A stretch of 64,000 nt of DNA from Ischnura elegans (GCF_921293095.1 NW_025791658.1:6138001-6202000), one strand, 5' to 3'. Positions 44,187 through 56,537 are shown, numbered from the stretch's first letter. Program-made: numbers and translations. Notes: generated by a model not told the origin, from the sequence alone.

Positions 44187-46689
44187 TAGGGATGAGTCGA
44201 TTCCAAATGTCGATTCTCGATTCCGCCGATTCTCGGGCACGGAATCGGAATCGAGAATCGATCGCCTAAAGTCGATTCCGATTCCATCGATTCCAGGAAG
44301 ATAAATGTTTTGAGCATAGACTATAAGTTTGGGGCATAAATGCTGCCACACACCTAAGCGGCCGCGGTGTCAGCCTTGCCCGCGCGGAGGATACGCCCCG
44401 CACGCGGGTGCTGCGACGAACATACCTAAGCGGCCTCGGAAACATTAAAATGTCGGCAAGAGCGAAAAACCGACGAACCCTGAAATACCTCGTGTTCATG
44501 ATCAACTCTCAGAGAAAAAAAATTGGAAACCACGGGATCGGGAAGCAACGCATGCGTTTTCTGTACTTTTATTAACCGCTGGTCACGGCAAATCAAATTG
44601 TTACGATTATGAATCACATTCGGAGAATTCATCTGGACCACCAATTTTAAAGTATAATAGATCGAAATATATTTTTTTACTTTCGAATGATATTTGAAGT
44701 CTGATGATAATAAAAACGTGCAGAGAGCGAGTTTTTCTGTGAAAAAAGTTTCTTATAAATACGCGCTGAGAGCGGTTTTTTTATATAAGTAACTTTTTTA
44801 GACTAACACGCGCCTGCGTCAATAATAAAAAAATTAGACACATTCACGTTTGTATAGCCCAGTTTCATCAATGCAACCCTTGAGGAAGTTTATACTTGCT
44901 TGGCATAAGCCGCCGCGGCCTCCGGGCAGACTCGACAGGTTGCGTTCGGCCGCCACGGCGCACCCGCCGGGCTGCTGGTATGTATCGACGCCATGAACGC
45001 TACATTATTGTTTAGCCACCGCGGCCAAACGAGAATGTAGCCACCGCGGCTATTGTTATTTTTAGGGATGGTCGGATCGGATACCTCGGATCCAAATACC
45101 CGCGGATATTGCCCTTCATCGGATCCAAAGTCGCGGAAGACATCGGATCTGGATCGGAAATTTTAAATAATAGCTTCAGTGAATGTAACGCCCCATAAGA
45201 GTGGAAAGATTTCCGATTCTCTCTTCGAATGCGCCGTCGCATGCGATTCTTGTCCTACTCATGAACTGTTTTGTTTGAAAGCTCTCGCAGAGGTTGCAAG
45301 TATTTTTTTTTCGCATCCGAAATCACACGGACCAAAAATCATTGTCTTCTAAGGAAAATATCAAATCACACGAAAACAATTGAAGCGTGTTTCATCCCTA
45401 CCTCGTCTCACCAACTGACCTCTTTTGGCCTACCTGCTTCAATTCTCCGTTTCTAGACTACAAATGCTAGGAGAGTGACTTTCTGGGAAAGTGTTAAAAT
45501 TAGTTTAAAACCCATTATTAAGTGCCCGGTTTTTTCAACAATTTTCCCCCCTGGTTTTGGATCCCCTCCCCCAATTGAAATTCCTGGCTACGCCACTGCT
45601 CCTTCCCCTCCACCTCTCCTTTACACGCTTTTGCTGCCCACTCCTTCCTCATGCTGAGCGGTTGAGCACCTCGTCGCACGTGACGTTATTACCGTTTTAA
45701 ATACTTTTAATTGTGTTGCTGATTGCGCAGTTGCAATGTAATTTAATGATGCACCAATAAAAATGTCTTTCATTGTGTATAAACATTTCCATTAACAGGA
45801 GAACCAATGAATGCAGTGTGCGTGCACTATGGCGTAAATTATTGCGAGGATGTGCTAAATCCACCTCACCATACTGAAGCATTTTCGGATGAAACACAAG
45901 TCCGTATGCGATGAGAAAGTAAAATTCGGGGGAAACGCGTGTGAGGAAAATTTGAATTCAGTCGATAGCAGGGGGGTAGCCAGGAATTTTGTTAAGGGGG
46001 GGGTCCAAAACCAGGGGGGAAAATTTTTAAACAACAGGGTACAAAGGAGAGGTTTTCAAACTAATTTTAACGCCCTTCATAATAGAAAAAACTTCATTTT
46101 TCAGAGATTATTATTTTTTTCATTTTTGTAAATTCATGATTTTTAATATTTTGTTTCCTTTCATGAAGGAAAGTAATTGTGTTTTTATATTTTGGGGGGT
46201 CCTCTCGCTACGCTACTGGTCAGTGGTTCATCCTAAGATTTTTCCTATTTTCATTTCCAAACCCAAGTGTTACAGTTTAGGCCCTCAGTATGTAAAGATG
46301 TTTTTAAAAAACAACTTGAAAGCCCATAAAAAAATTTTTAATTTATAAAAATATAAAAATGTGTATGAAAATCTAAAAAGCATTCCATTGATTGTATGTA
46401 CCCACAATAAACTTGAATAATAACTTTGTTTAATGGCAGGAATTCGAAAATGCATTTGGAATCGAAAATATCAGATTCGAAAGATCTGGCTCCAAAAATC
46501 TTGAATCTGTCCATCCCTAGTTATTTTATTCCATTCAATTCTTAAATTTTAATGACAGCAATACCACAGATAAATCAAAATCCCACCTGCTATAAGGAGT
46601 AAGAATCGATGGAATCGGAATCGAGAATCGATTTGAAGGAATCGAAATTGGAATCGGAATCGAAAAAAAGTGGAATCGACTCATCCCTA
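44187..46689. mobile_element. Outer hAT element with perfect 8-bp target duplication
   Basis: Ends TAGGGATGAGTCGATTCC and its complement. GAAACTAC at 44179-44186 and 46690-46697 is an exact 8-bp duplication. Many GATTCCG/CGGAATC and TCGATTCTCGATTCC motifs lie just inside both ends. The interior includes a GC-rich part (44345-44430 and 44900-45050), a second hAT, and no intact transposase. Confidence 0.85.
45063..46519. mobile_element. Inner hAT element nested in the outer hAT
   Basis: Ends TAGGGATGGTCGGATCGG and the complement of TAGGGATGGACAGATTC, flanked by exact GTTATTTT at 45055-45062 and 46520-46527. GGATCCAAA/GGATCGGA motifs lie inside the left end. Fragments of a CAGTGGCGTAGCCAGGAATTT-type repeat sit near 45540-45600 and 45965-46220. 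No intact transposase. Confidence 0.85.
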
Positions 46690-46703
46690 GAAACTACCCT
46701 ATT

Positions 46704-47637
46704 GTGCCTAAAGAATTACCATACTTCCTAGTAATTATTCATTTAATTTTTTTTTATGTGTTCTGTTATTATGGTTACTTTTTTGCAGAAGCATTTTTTT
46801 ACTCTCATAAGTCATGAATAGAGGAGCTTTTTCTGTGTTTGTATCAAATACCGATTGGTGCATAGCTCCATTTGCTATTTTTTACTTACGTTTTGTGCAT
46901 TTTTTATGCTTTGTTTCCTGATGACATGGAGAAACATTTTACATAGACATTTCAAAAATTGAAAAGTTTAAATTTTTTTGTTACTATCCACTTTGTAATT
47001 AATGTGCCCGCAAATTGCACTACATTATTTTTGTTTTCATGGATTTTTTTCCTGAACAATATTTTTAATTTATTAATAAGGGATGGGGTATAGTAGTTTT
47101 GGAAGGAGGAAATTAGCTCTCTACAGTCCAATGTTTCCATTTGGAAAGAAATTTTGAAGTTGTCACCGAAATACATATAATGCAGTCATTTTATTGCATT
47201 TATCACTATTTTTTGGCAGATAATGAGTGAAATTTATTTTTAAAATGGGACTTGTGAATTATTGATGCGCATAAGACATTAAAAGCCTATCTAAGCAATT
47301 GCCAAATTTAGCATCTCTGTAAGGAGAGTCAAATTTTATTCAAAAATATTTACCGCATAGTATTCATTATGAAAAATTTTTATTAGCTCAATGCTGCACA
47401 TATCCTTCACTATAAAATTAGTTCATTAGTCTAACCAGCGTATTACTTTCCAGGAAAAAACACATTACCGTTGTATGGTCCCATTTAGGTACATTGAACT
47501 TGATGTGAAGCTTTTAATGGGTGTTAAACCCTTAATCCTTTGGCTACTAAAGACAAAAATATGCGGCAGGGCATTTCTTGACCCAAGAGACAAAAGCCAA
47601 AAATATACTTTTCTTAGCTCTCCCCCTTTTATGAAAG
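46704..47637. other. Unassigned AT-rich spacer
   Basis: No gene or repeat end recognised. Short open frames have no domain. Confidence 0.35.
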
Positions 47638-48311
47638 AAGGGTAGTTTCCTTCATCAAAGAAAACGAAAGGCATTGATTGCGATTCATTACCCGCCATTA
47701 ATGTATTCATAATATACAAATTATTTGGTTCTAGAAATACCACTTTAGACGAATGGCAATGGTCAAATTTTATCCTCATTTGAAAAAGGCCAGATTGGCG
47801 CCCATGCGATGCCACTCCACGTGACGTCACAGGGATCTAGTTTCTACACGAGTAGATAGGAGTTTTACATCGTCTGAGGTTACCAATGCATGCATGAGGC
47901 ACAGAGCTCAGGGAAACATCTCTTAATAATCACCTATTGAAATTGGCTAAGGTTGGAAAGTTTCCTTCATTTGATAAGGTGTAAATAATCCTTATTTAAG
48001 CCAAGTGCTACCAGCTAGCAGGGTACTCTGCTACCTGCTAGCTTCCTATGTCATATCAGTGCTCAAAGCCTTGTCCCAAGGTCACCTCACTTGCGGCAGC
48101 GGGAACCTGAAAGACGTCACACGGAGTTTTACCATCATTCATACCTAGCCGTCGCGTTTTCGCACGCTTGAAAATTTTCACTTTTCATTTAATCGCAAAA
48201 AATAGATATCGTCATTTAAAAATCTAAAAGCGTGAAATACTTTATAATAATAATCCAGGAGTAATAATGTTTCGATTTAGGCAATAAAAAATAATAGGAA
48301 ACCACCCTATT
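47638..48311 (-). mobile_element. GGGTRGTTTCC MITE, copy 3 (reverse orientation)
   Basis: Starts GGGTAGTTTCCTTC and ends GGAAACCACCCTATT, the reverse of copy 1. CACGTGACGTCACAGGG lies near 47818 and GACGTCACACGGAG near 48113. A 121-codon frame crosses its left half but does not stay open in other copies. Confidence 0.85.
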
Positions 48312-49532
48312 GTTCATTCAGTCAGTTTTGGAAATAAATATTTGTTCATACAGCCCTCAACATAATAATAAAATGTGTTCCGAGAACTTCTTTTTAAGTT
48401 GAATAACCTAACCAAGGCATCACTAAGTGTAGTTATTCTGCAGAATGCAACGCTACATTACAATTTTGCATTGATTCACGATTGTGACAAACTGATCTAC
48501 AGTTTACAAAAAAGTAAGACACCAGAGTTTGAGAAGCTCTATTGTCTATTTTTCTTTTTGTTGGATTATTTACTTCAAAAAATTTTACAATCCATAGTTA
48601 AATTTCCTGCACTTAATTTCTCCTAAAAAAATACCCATATTGTGAATGCAAAATTAGGTTGCCCAACTTTGTGCCCCTGGTATTCTCATAGTTTTCACAC
48701 AGCAATAACAATCAATTTTCAATTGACCCATTGGTTTTGAAATAAGCTGAGATTTGTGTTGTTTACAACAAATCTATCAATTTTCATGGTATAAACAATT
48801 TGTTTTTTGCAAATTGTGTGTAATAGATCTGGCTTTCATATATTAAAATCCAAGTTATTGGGACAAAAACTACGGTAATACCAAATGCTCAAATTTGGGC
48901 AACCTGAAAGACCTTCTTAGAAAAAATTAAGAACAGAAAATACTATTGGGTGGAATTTTTTTGAAGAAAACGACCCAACGTAGAAATAAATTCTCTATCG
49001 ATTGCTTTCTGTTGCATTGTAATTGATAGCTTCCTTTAGATCATAGAGCTCCTCAAACTCTCGTGTCTTTTCTTCACTATCAATCTATCTTTTTTACACA
49101 GTAACTGCACATGCGATGCGGCCGGAGCCGCAAAAATTTTGCTGACCACTGGAAGGAAGGACGAGAGAAACGATGAACACTTCCCGGATTCATTACCGTT
49201 TAACTTCACCCGATACTTAGGTTAGATTGTGCCCAAAGTGTGAGTTCCTATATTCCTATACACCACACAGTGTTGCACTTGTCAATCTCAAAGGTGCCAA
49301 ATTTGAAATTTAAGTCTTGCTAGGATACAGAGTTCGTATCTCTGAAAGTTCATTAAGTCAAATTTTCGTAACTAGACTTACTGAACCATATTACTTCCAA
49401 ACTTGGGAATTTCCTCTGAACATTTCTTTTACAAAATGAAAATTTTGTCAACCATATAAACAACTTCGGCCTTTCACTGCTAGCCCACTTCAGATGGAAT
49501 GTGCAAACATTCCCAAGGTTATTTTACTTACA
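48312..49532. other. Unassigned spacer
   Basis: No gene, exon or clear repeat was recognised. Confidence 0.35.
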
Positions 49533-49938
49533 AGTATAGAAGTTTAAAGGAAACAATTCATCAGATGCTACACATGGAGATTGCTTCTCTATGAAAGCAA
49601 GGCTTGGGCGTTAACAGCAGCAAAGAAGTCAAGATAGGAAGAAGTAACGAGGCAGTGGAAGAAAAGAGAAGTCTTCTGAAAATCTTAAGCAGAACACGGG
49701 ACAATTTCATTGGCTACATTAAATGGCTGATGGCCTGATGAAAACAGTCGTAGAAGGACAGGTGGAAGGGAAGAAGGGCAAGGGACGCCCCCAAATGAGT
49801 TACACAGGACAATGAGTTATAAAGGACGTAAAAGTGAAGAAATACATCACTATGAAAAGGCTAGCAGATAGGAGAGAGAGGAATGGAGAGCTGCGTCAAA
49901 GCAATTTTAGGATTGTTGACTAATGATGATGATGATTA
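49533..49938 (+). mobile_element. LINE-A family, 5'-truncated 3' end copy
   Basis: Matches 17543-17926 plus 19744-19835 of LINE-A with the pogo insertion absent: GGAAACAATTCATCAGATGC, AAGGGCAAGGGACG, GGAGAGCTGCGTCAAA, then TTGTTGACTAATGATGATG. It has an internal deletion in the EAWTL-WCYRRM stretch and several stops. Confidence 0.85.
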
Positions 49939-50244
49939 AACTAACTTAAGTACTTAATTTTATTGAATGTATCTTGGTTTTTTACCAATTCTAATTTTCT
50001 AATTTAATTCTAGATTGAATTTAAATGCTCATGTCTCTGAAAGTTCTTAAGAAAAACGTTTACAAATCAAAGGCTTACTGAAAAGCAATCTCACCCAAGG
50101 ATCTTGGTAAACTCCAACGTCCTGCAACTTATCCAACGAGGCCTGCTCAATCCCCAGACAGAACTGTTGCGGGAAGGTGAAGCACAACTCCAGGCAGTGG
50201 CCCTTGAAGATCCTGAAAAGAGTTAACTTGTCAGACAGAGCAAA

Positions 50245-51090
50245 CCAAGGAGGTTGTAAATACAATGGAGGCGCTGTATTCGAGTTTTATGAGTGGTCAA
50301 AATTCCACCATCTTAGTTTAACAATTTTGGACTTAGTCTCAACATTCATTGTTATGTTTGCCTGTATGTGCGTAGACTAAAAACGTCATGCGAACACACA
50401 CCCCAGTCACCCGAACCTGATACATACTCTCAATGAGTTTTCACTGCATATGAATGGACAGCACTGCAACATACAATTTAAGATGGAGAAGGAATATGAC
50501 GGTTAATTTCTATTTCTGGGCATTCACTGGAATTGGGATGGAACCCTGGGCCATAATAAGTGTAGAAAGAAAATAATAACCCACACCGACCTTTACCCTA
50601 ACGAGAGGAGCCACCATCATCCTCCCCAAAAGATGTCCGTACTCTCAACCCTCATACACAGGGCCATCTCTATTGCTGACAAGGATAACATCCGCAAAGA
50701 AATAGGGCACTTGAAGAAAACCTTTCCTCAGAACCGCTTCAGCAGACATGATAGACATGGCCCTAAAAAGGGCCTTAACCCCCTGGTAAGACTTCATCAA
50801 AGGAAGAGTCTACTTTGAAATCCAAGGCCTATCTCCCATATATATCCACCATATCAGGGAAGATCTCTAGAACCCTGAAGAGCTCTGACATCCACCTGCC
50901 TCCACCAAAATTACGAGATCAACTTGTGAAGGCAAAGAACCCAACCGGCCCAAAAACTGTTGGGAGTGTGAGGCGTAATCAATGAGGTTGTGAATATCTG
51001 GGGGCACTCAATATATTTAAGTTTATACGAGTTTTAAGCGAGGCCTTAATTCCACCATCTCGGTTTGACCATTTTTGGACTTCTCAAACA
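50245..51090. repeat. Related repeats flanking the Penelope-like remnant
   Basis: 50245-50380 and 50980-51090 share AGGTTGT(A/G)AATA, CGAGTTTTA, AATTCCACCATCT and TTTTTGGACTT-type blocks in the same order and orientation. GGAGGTTGTAAATA also occurs in inverted form at 40.72 kb inside the Tigger element. Confidence 0.5.
50419..50945 (+). pseudogene. Penelope-like element remnant (reverse transcriptase C-terminus and linker)
   Basis: Penelope-like elements encode a reverse transcriptase, usually followed by a GIY-YIG endonuclease. One frame reads HTLNEFSLHMNGQHCNIQFK, EKEYDG, a stop, FLFLGIHWNWDGTLGHNK and KKIITHTDLYPNERSHHHPP. It goes on to KMSVLSTLIHRAISIADKDN and IRKEIGHLKKTFPQN. The THTDLY ... 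HHP-Q-K and TLIHRA blocks are characteristic of the family. A shifted frame continues AYLPYIS and ISGKISRTLKSSDIH with LPPPKLRDQL. The catalytic YADD region and the endonuclease are absent. Confidence 0.75.
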
Positions 51091-51263
51091 GTGTACGTAC
51101 ATACTTGAGTATTCTATTCCTTATATCGCCTCTGATTGATATAAACCTCATACAATACAATTTTAAACGTTTGTAATAGAAGGACAGAAAGGTTCAAATG
51201 GATAGTTTGTCTTTGATCTAAACGAAACTGAAGCCAAGGTAACTCCGGCAGTTAATTTAGGTA

Positions 51264-51570
51264 TGGAATGGAACAGAAAACTGGGTCATTTAAAATTTAA
51301 AAGCCTTATAAAATTGTCATCAATATATGTCATACTGTACCTATAGAAATTGCAAGTACAAAAGACACTAATTTTTGTTCCGTTTGCGTGAATGCAAAAC
51401 AAACCAGATTCCCATTGAAAACTGAAATAATGCGAGCAAATAGAAGTTTGCAAATAATTCACACTGATGCGGTCCATTTGAGACTAAAATTATTTAATTT
51501 ACAGTTTTGTCCCTCCGAAAATCAAGTAGCCAACATCTTAACGAAACCCTTTTTAAGTATAAACTTATAA
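51264..51570 (+). pseudogene. Ty1/Copia remnant: GAG-pre-integrase fused to RNase H tail by deletion
   Basis: The first part encodes WNRKLGHLKFKSLIKLS, then CSVCVNAKQTRFPLKTE with IIHTDAVHL. These are the zinc-binding (H...C-x2-C) GAG-pre-integrase segment and the start of integrase. Directly after, LRLKLFNLQFCPSENQVAN and ILTKPFL are the conserved end of Copia RNase H. Integrase core, reverse transcriptase and most of RNase H are missing between, so an internal deletion of several kilobases is implied. Confidence 0.75.
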
Positions 51571-51826
51571 AGATTCAGGAATTTTATTCTCATTGTAATC
51601 AAACAGTAATTTGATTTTAAAAATTCAGTGACTACTAAAATATTTTATTGTGCTAATGGATGACATTATTTCAATCAAACAATGTTAATGAATTAATACT
51701 ACTAATGTTTATTTGAAGAATGTTTGCAAAAGTAGATTTAAGCTTTAAAAACTGCCAAGATTATTGTAAAATGTTGTATTATTATAAAGTTGGTTGAAAA
51801 CACTTTAGCCCTCGTTTAAATTCTTA

Positions 51827-52729
51827 AGGCCGTTTTACACGGTACACGGAATTGAGCCATCTGACGTACGTGCGAAGGCGCAATCAAAATTGCGTCGTTT
51901 TAAAGCGGTGAATTGCTAGAACACATGCGAGAAATCGTGGATGCGAGACGGCAAAACAGCCCATGTTCTAATTTTGTTCATGCATTCGCGCAATAGGGTG
52001 GTTTCCTATTATTTTTTTATTGCCTAAATCGAAAGATTATTACTCCTGGAGTACGAATTTCACGCTTTTAGATTTTTAAACGACAATATCTATTTTTCGC
52101 GATTAAATGAAAAGTGAAAAATTTCAAGCGCGCGAAAACGCGACGCATAAGTATGAATGCCGGGAAATCTCTCCGTACGTCGTATTTCTGGTTCCCCCTC
52201 CCGCCCGGTGAGGTGACCTTGAGGCGAGGCTTCGCGCTGATACGTCGCAGGCTGCTAGCGGGTAGCTGAGTACCCTGCTGGCTGGTAGCGCTTGGCTTAA
52301 ATAAGGATTATTAATACCTAATCAAATAAGGAAAACTTTCCGACCTTAGCCAGTTTTAATAAGTGATTATTAAGACATGTTTCCCTCAGCTCTGTGCCTC
52401 ATGCATGCATTGGTAATCTCAGGCAGACGATGTATAACTCCTATCTTCTCGTATAGAAACTAGGTCCCTGTGACGTCACGTGGAGTGGCATCGCATGGGC
52501 GCCAATCTGGTCCTTTTCAAATGAGGATAAAAATGGACCATTGCCATTCGTTTAAACCGGTATTTCTAAAACGAAATAATTTGTATATTATGAATACACT
52601 AATGGTGGGTAACGAATCTCAATTATTGCCTTTTGTTTTCTGTGATGAAGGAAACTACCCTATTCCACGCCATTTTAGAAATTAATGCAGCTTAACCTGC
52701 GCAATTCCTTGTACCATGTGAAACGGCCT
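51827..52729. mobile_element. Harbinger-like MITE with AGGCCGTTTTACACGG ends, split by MITE copy 4
   Basis: Ends AGGCCGTTTTACACGGTACA and the complement of AGGCCGTTTCACATGGTACA, flanked by TTA (51824-51826, 52730-52732). About 230 bp once the inner MITE is removed. Contains AGCGGTGAATTGCTAGAACAC. Confidence 0.7.
51992..52664 (+). mobile_element. GGGTRGTTTCC MITE, copy 4
   Basis: Full-length, same orientation as copy 1. TGACGTCACGTGGAGTGG lies near 52471. The first CRE-like site is altered (CTCCGTACGTCG). Confidence 0.85.
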
Positions 52730-52732
52730 TTA

Positions 52733-53226
52733 AATGATTCAATTCAAATATAATTCAAATAATGATTTAAGATGCACAAAGATCATCCTATTCGAGAATC
52801 GAGACAAGCAATAAGCCAGCTATTGGCCAAATTCTGCTCTGAGCAAAAGCTCTGAGGATACCCAAGGAAACCATGTTGACAAATCATTGGACCTTCTGGG
52901 AATTTACTGATTTTTCTAATTATAATTTTGGTATTAAGCCACCATAATGTCGCAAGTAATATATTTTAAGCATTCATATTAATGTAAAATGCCTTTCCAA
53001 TTGCCATTTTTTGCTACAATTCATTTCTAAATTCTATTTAGCTACTACACTTAAAATCACAACAAACAAATTTTGGGCCAAGGAATAGGTATTGGACTGA
53101 TATTTTTTATGTGAAATCAATTTGAAATAAAAGTTTTTGAATTTCCAGATTGGGGTAAATATGATTATGCATAAATGATTCACGCAGGGATAATAATATA
53201 ATTCCAGGGGTATAAACTTCACCTAC
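52733..53226. other. Unassigned spacer
   Basis: AT-rich; no gene or repeat recognised. Confidence 0.35.
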
Positions 53227-53645
53227 AATAGGGTGGTTTGCTATTTTTTTTATTTCCTAAATCGAAAGAATATTACTCTTGGAGTAGTCATTTCACGCTT
53301 TTAGATTTCTAATTGACAACATCTATTTTTTGCGATTATATGAAGGCTAGCTAGCAGGTTGCAGAGTACCCTGCTAACAGGTAGCCCTTGGCTTATCTAT
53401 AAGGATTATTAATACCCTATCAAACTATGGCAACTTTCCGACCACAGGCAATTTTGATAGGCGATTATTAGGAAATGTTTCCCAAAGCTCTGTGCCTCAT
53501 GCATGCATTAGTAATCTCAGACAATGTAAAACTCATGACCACCCATATAGCATCTAGGTCCCTGCGATGTCACATGAAGTGGCATCGCATGGTCTCCTGT
53601 CTGGCTTCTTTCAAATGAAGTTAAAATTGACTTTTAACCTGTTCC
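53227..53645 (+). mobile_element. GGGTRGTTTCC MITE, copy 5 (internally deleted, right-truncated)
   Basis: The left end GGGTGGTTTGCTATTT is intact, but the part between GCGATTATATGAAG and GCTAGCTAGCAGG is missing relative to the other copies. It fades after TTTCAAATGAAGTTAAAATTG near 53635. The palindrome is degraded to GCGATGTCACATG. Confidence 0.75.
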
Positions 53646-54089
53646 CTACACAGGGCGTGATTTCACGGCCTGAATTTTCTGATGCTAAAGAAGGAAGGCC
53701 GGATTTTCACGGCTTGAATTTTTCGAAGCAAAATGCTAAAGGCCGTGTTTTCACGGTTTCGCGGTCAAGCATGCCAAGTGGGTCCCAACCGCCATTAGGG
53801 TCCCTCGGCGCGAGAGGTCTGACCCTTTTCTATTGTCCGTGTGGGGATTACCTCGGCCCATTCAGGCTCTCAGTGTCCCACTCAAGGAAGGTGCTCATGG
53901 TCACTTATTTGTTTATAAGTTAAAATAACTAAAAACGATCATTTTGCAATTAATGAAAATCAATGCGAGGAATTACATTCTGTATGTTCTGCTGATTGGT
54001 TCCAAATTTTAAACGGAATTCTAGCGTTCATATTAACGGAGTTGATCATCAACGAGAACAACTTTTGGAGACGCTAAGGTTAGATGTTT
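53646..54089. other. Unassigned GC-richer tract with repeated TTTCACGG
   Basis: Three TTTCACGG copies (53660-53760) recall the TTCACGG repeats in the hAT-like MITE at 25.0-25.6 kb. No gene supported. Confidence 0.35.
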
Positions 54090-54753
54090 AATAGGGTAGT
54101 TTCCTTCATCAAAGAAAACGAAAGGCATTGATTGCGATTCGTTACCCACCATTAGTGTATTCATAATACACAAATTATTTGGTTTTTGAAATACCGGTTT
54201 AGACGAATGGCAAGGGTCAAATTTTATCCTCATTTGAAAAAGACCAGATTGGCGCCCATGCGATTCCACTCCGCATGACGTCACAGGGACCTAGTTTCTA
54301 CACGAGAGGATAGGAGTTATACATAGTCTGAGGTTACAAATGCATGCATGAGGCACAGAGCTCAGGGAAACATGTCTTAATAATCACCTACTAAAACTGG
54401 CTAAGGTCGGAAAGTTTTCTTCGTTTGATAAGGTATTAATAAACCTTTTTTAAGCCAAGCGCTACCTTTCAGCAAGGTACTCAGCTACCCGCTGGCAACC
54501 TGCGACGTACCAGCGCTAAGCCTCGCCTCAAGGTCACCTCACCGGGTGGGAGGGGGAACCAGAAATACGACGTACGGAGATATTTCCCGGCATTCATGCA
54601 TGAGCGTCGCGTTTTCGCGCGCTTGAAAATTTTCACTTTTCATTTAATCGCGAAAAATAGATATTGTCATGTAAAAATCTAAAAGCGTGAAATACGTACT
54701 CCAGGAGTAATAATCTTGCGATTAAGGCAATAAAAAAATAATTGTTACCCTAT
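54090..54753 (-). mobile_element. GGGTRGTTTCC MITE, copy 6 (reverse orientation)
   Basis: Starts AATAGGGTAGTTTCCTTC and ends TTACCCTATT. GCATGACGTCACAGGGACC near 54277; the other CRE-like site reads ACGACGTACGGAG. Confidence 0.85.
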
Positions 54754-55647
54754 TGTTATTTTTATAACTTACTAGCAAGTTTATAGGAGCGATATTGTAA
54801 TAATTTACATCTAAAAATATACGTTACTCTGTTAGCTATATTTTAAGTGTACATTTGCGGTGAAATTCGATAGAATATTCGAATTTGATAGAATTTATTC
54901 TAGAAACAGTGTTTTGTATTTTTTCTTATGTCGTGCGTATTATGAATTTACATTTATACAAGCAAATTTGCTCTAAAAAAATATTTTGCCATTTCAAACA
55001 ACAAATTTGTAAGATTCAAGTAGTTATGAGAATTTTTCTGGAAAATATTCTTCTAAAAAAATTCTAAATGTATCATTCTCATGTTTTCAGAGAACTGGAG
55101 AGCAGACGCAAATGAGGAGTGTGGATTTTGGCATCATGGATCGAAAATATGTTAATATCATAAATCGTAAATACTTAGAAGTAGGCTAGGAACATTGAAA
55201 GATTTCATTCCCTTTAAAGTATTTGTTGGTCTATGATACAGTGCCGTTTTGCTGAAAACCCTAAATATAACCTTAGAACTTCGTTTAAAAGTTCTACAGG
55301 CATTGCAAAATGAAAGGAATACATTGATGAACTGACATTTAATGCAACAGTAACAATTAAAAAAATTAAAATTGCACTGGTAAAAATAAACTGACCGCGA
55401 AAGTACGCCGGAATGGGCTGCCTTCGGGGAAAAGGGTCGAGGATTATATTTGCCCAGTGGCCGGGGAAAGGGTCAGGGAATTCGCTAGGAAAGGTCATTA
55501 AGGGGAGGAAGCGACTACCTGTTCAGTCCCAAGCCAAGAAAAAACTCGTACGGGGCGAAAAAGAAATTTTCAAACCCTTCGTACAGCCAAAAGCAACTTC
55601 CCATTAAGGAGCTCGGCGCGAAAAGGTTAACATGGCCTGTATTAATA
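54754..55647. other. Unassigned spacer
   Basis: No gene seen. 55390-55620 is less AT-rich and purine-rich, without recognisable domains. Confidence 0.35.
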
Positions 55648-56085
55648 TGAGGCCACCTTGGTGCAAGGTTATGAGCGCCGCTACAATGCAGGCTGCTAGC
55701 AAGTAGTAGAGTACCCTGCTAGAGCTTTTCTTCAATAAGGATTATTAATAACCTATCAAACGAAGGAAACTTTCTGACCAAAGACAAATGGGTGATTATT
55801 AAGAGATGTTTGCTCTGTGCCTCGTGCATGCATTGGTAATCTCAGACGATGTAAAACTCCTATCTACTCGTATAGAAACTAGGTCCCTGTGACACCACCT
55901 GGAGTGGCATCGCATGGGCACCAATCTGGCCTTTTACAAAGGAGGTTAAAATTGGCCATTAACATTTGTCTAATCTGGGATTTCTAGAACCAAATAATTT
56001 GTATATAATGAATACACTAATGGCGGGTAACGAGTCGCAATCAATGCCTATCGTTTTCTTTGATGCTGGACGAAACCACCCTATT
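55648..56085 (+). mobile_element. GGGTRGTTTCC MITE, copy 7 (5'-truncated)
   Basis: Begins within the family at GAGGCCACCTTGGTGCAAGG and runs to GGACGAAACCACCCTATT. The left 230 bp is missing. The palindrome has decayed to GTGACACCACCTGG. Confidence 0.8.
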
Positions 56086-56436
56086 CTTGTTTTTGCCAGT
56101 TCCTTGATATCCTGCCATGTGCTTCAACACAGTTGCAGCAGATGTCACATCATGAAAAGGATGATTGAAAATCAAAGTGATAATTACGTTTAGCAGAGAC
56201 AATTACTTCGGTAATACATTAAAGCAAGAATGACTGAGTGAACCCTTTAGGCTATGGCATGCTGTCACTCCGGGCAAAATACCTTTAATTTCCTAAAAAA
56301 ATTCACACCTTATTCGCACGAGTCAAATCGTGCTGTTGACGGCATAACGCCCATTCCAATCTGACTCGGCAAAGGGGCATCCACAGCGTGAAATAAGTTC
56401 AATGATACATTTAGACTGCTTTCAGAAGGAACGATT

Positions 56437-56537
56437 TTTTGCTGGCCGTTGTTCACGTGAGATTCGGGTGGCTTTCAGATGAGAAAACTCTCTGAAATGC
56501 CGTTTGCCATGCCGTGAACAGTGGCCAGCAGAATGGC
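56437..56537. repeat. Imperfect 100-bp hairpin
   Basis: TGCTGGCCGTTGTTCACG pairs with CGTGAACAGTGGCCAGCA, and an inner GCTTTCAGA...TCTGAAATGC pairing extends it. Non-coding foldback of unknown family. Confidence 0.6.

Noticed and set aside
47465-56193. A shared open frame (MTSRGVASHGRQSG ... NESQSMPFVFFDEGNYP) in several MITE copies, which might suggest a small MITE protein
   Set aside because: Copy 1 (22.17 kb) stops soon after ...NRDF, copies 5 and 7 lose the start or the frame, and flanking frames drift. The similarity reflects young copies of non-coding DNA.
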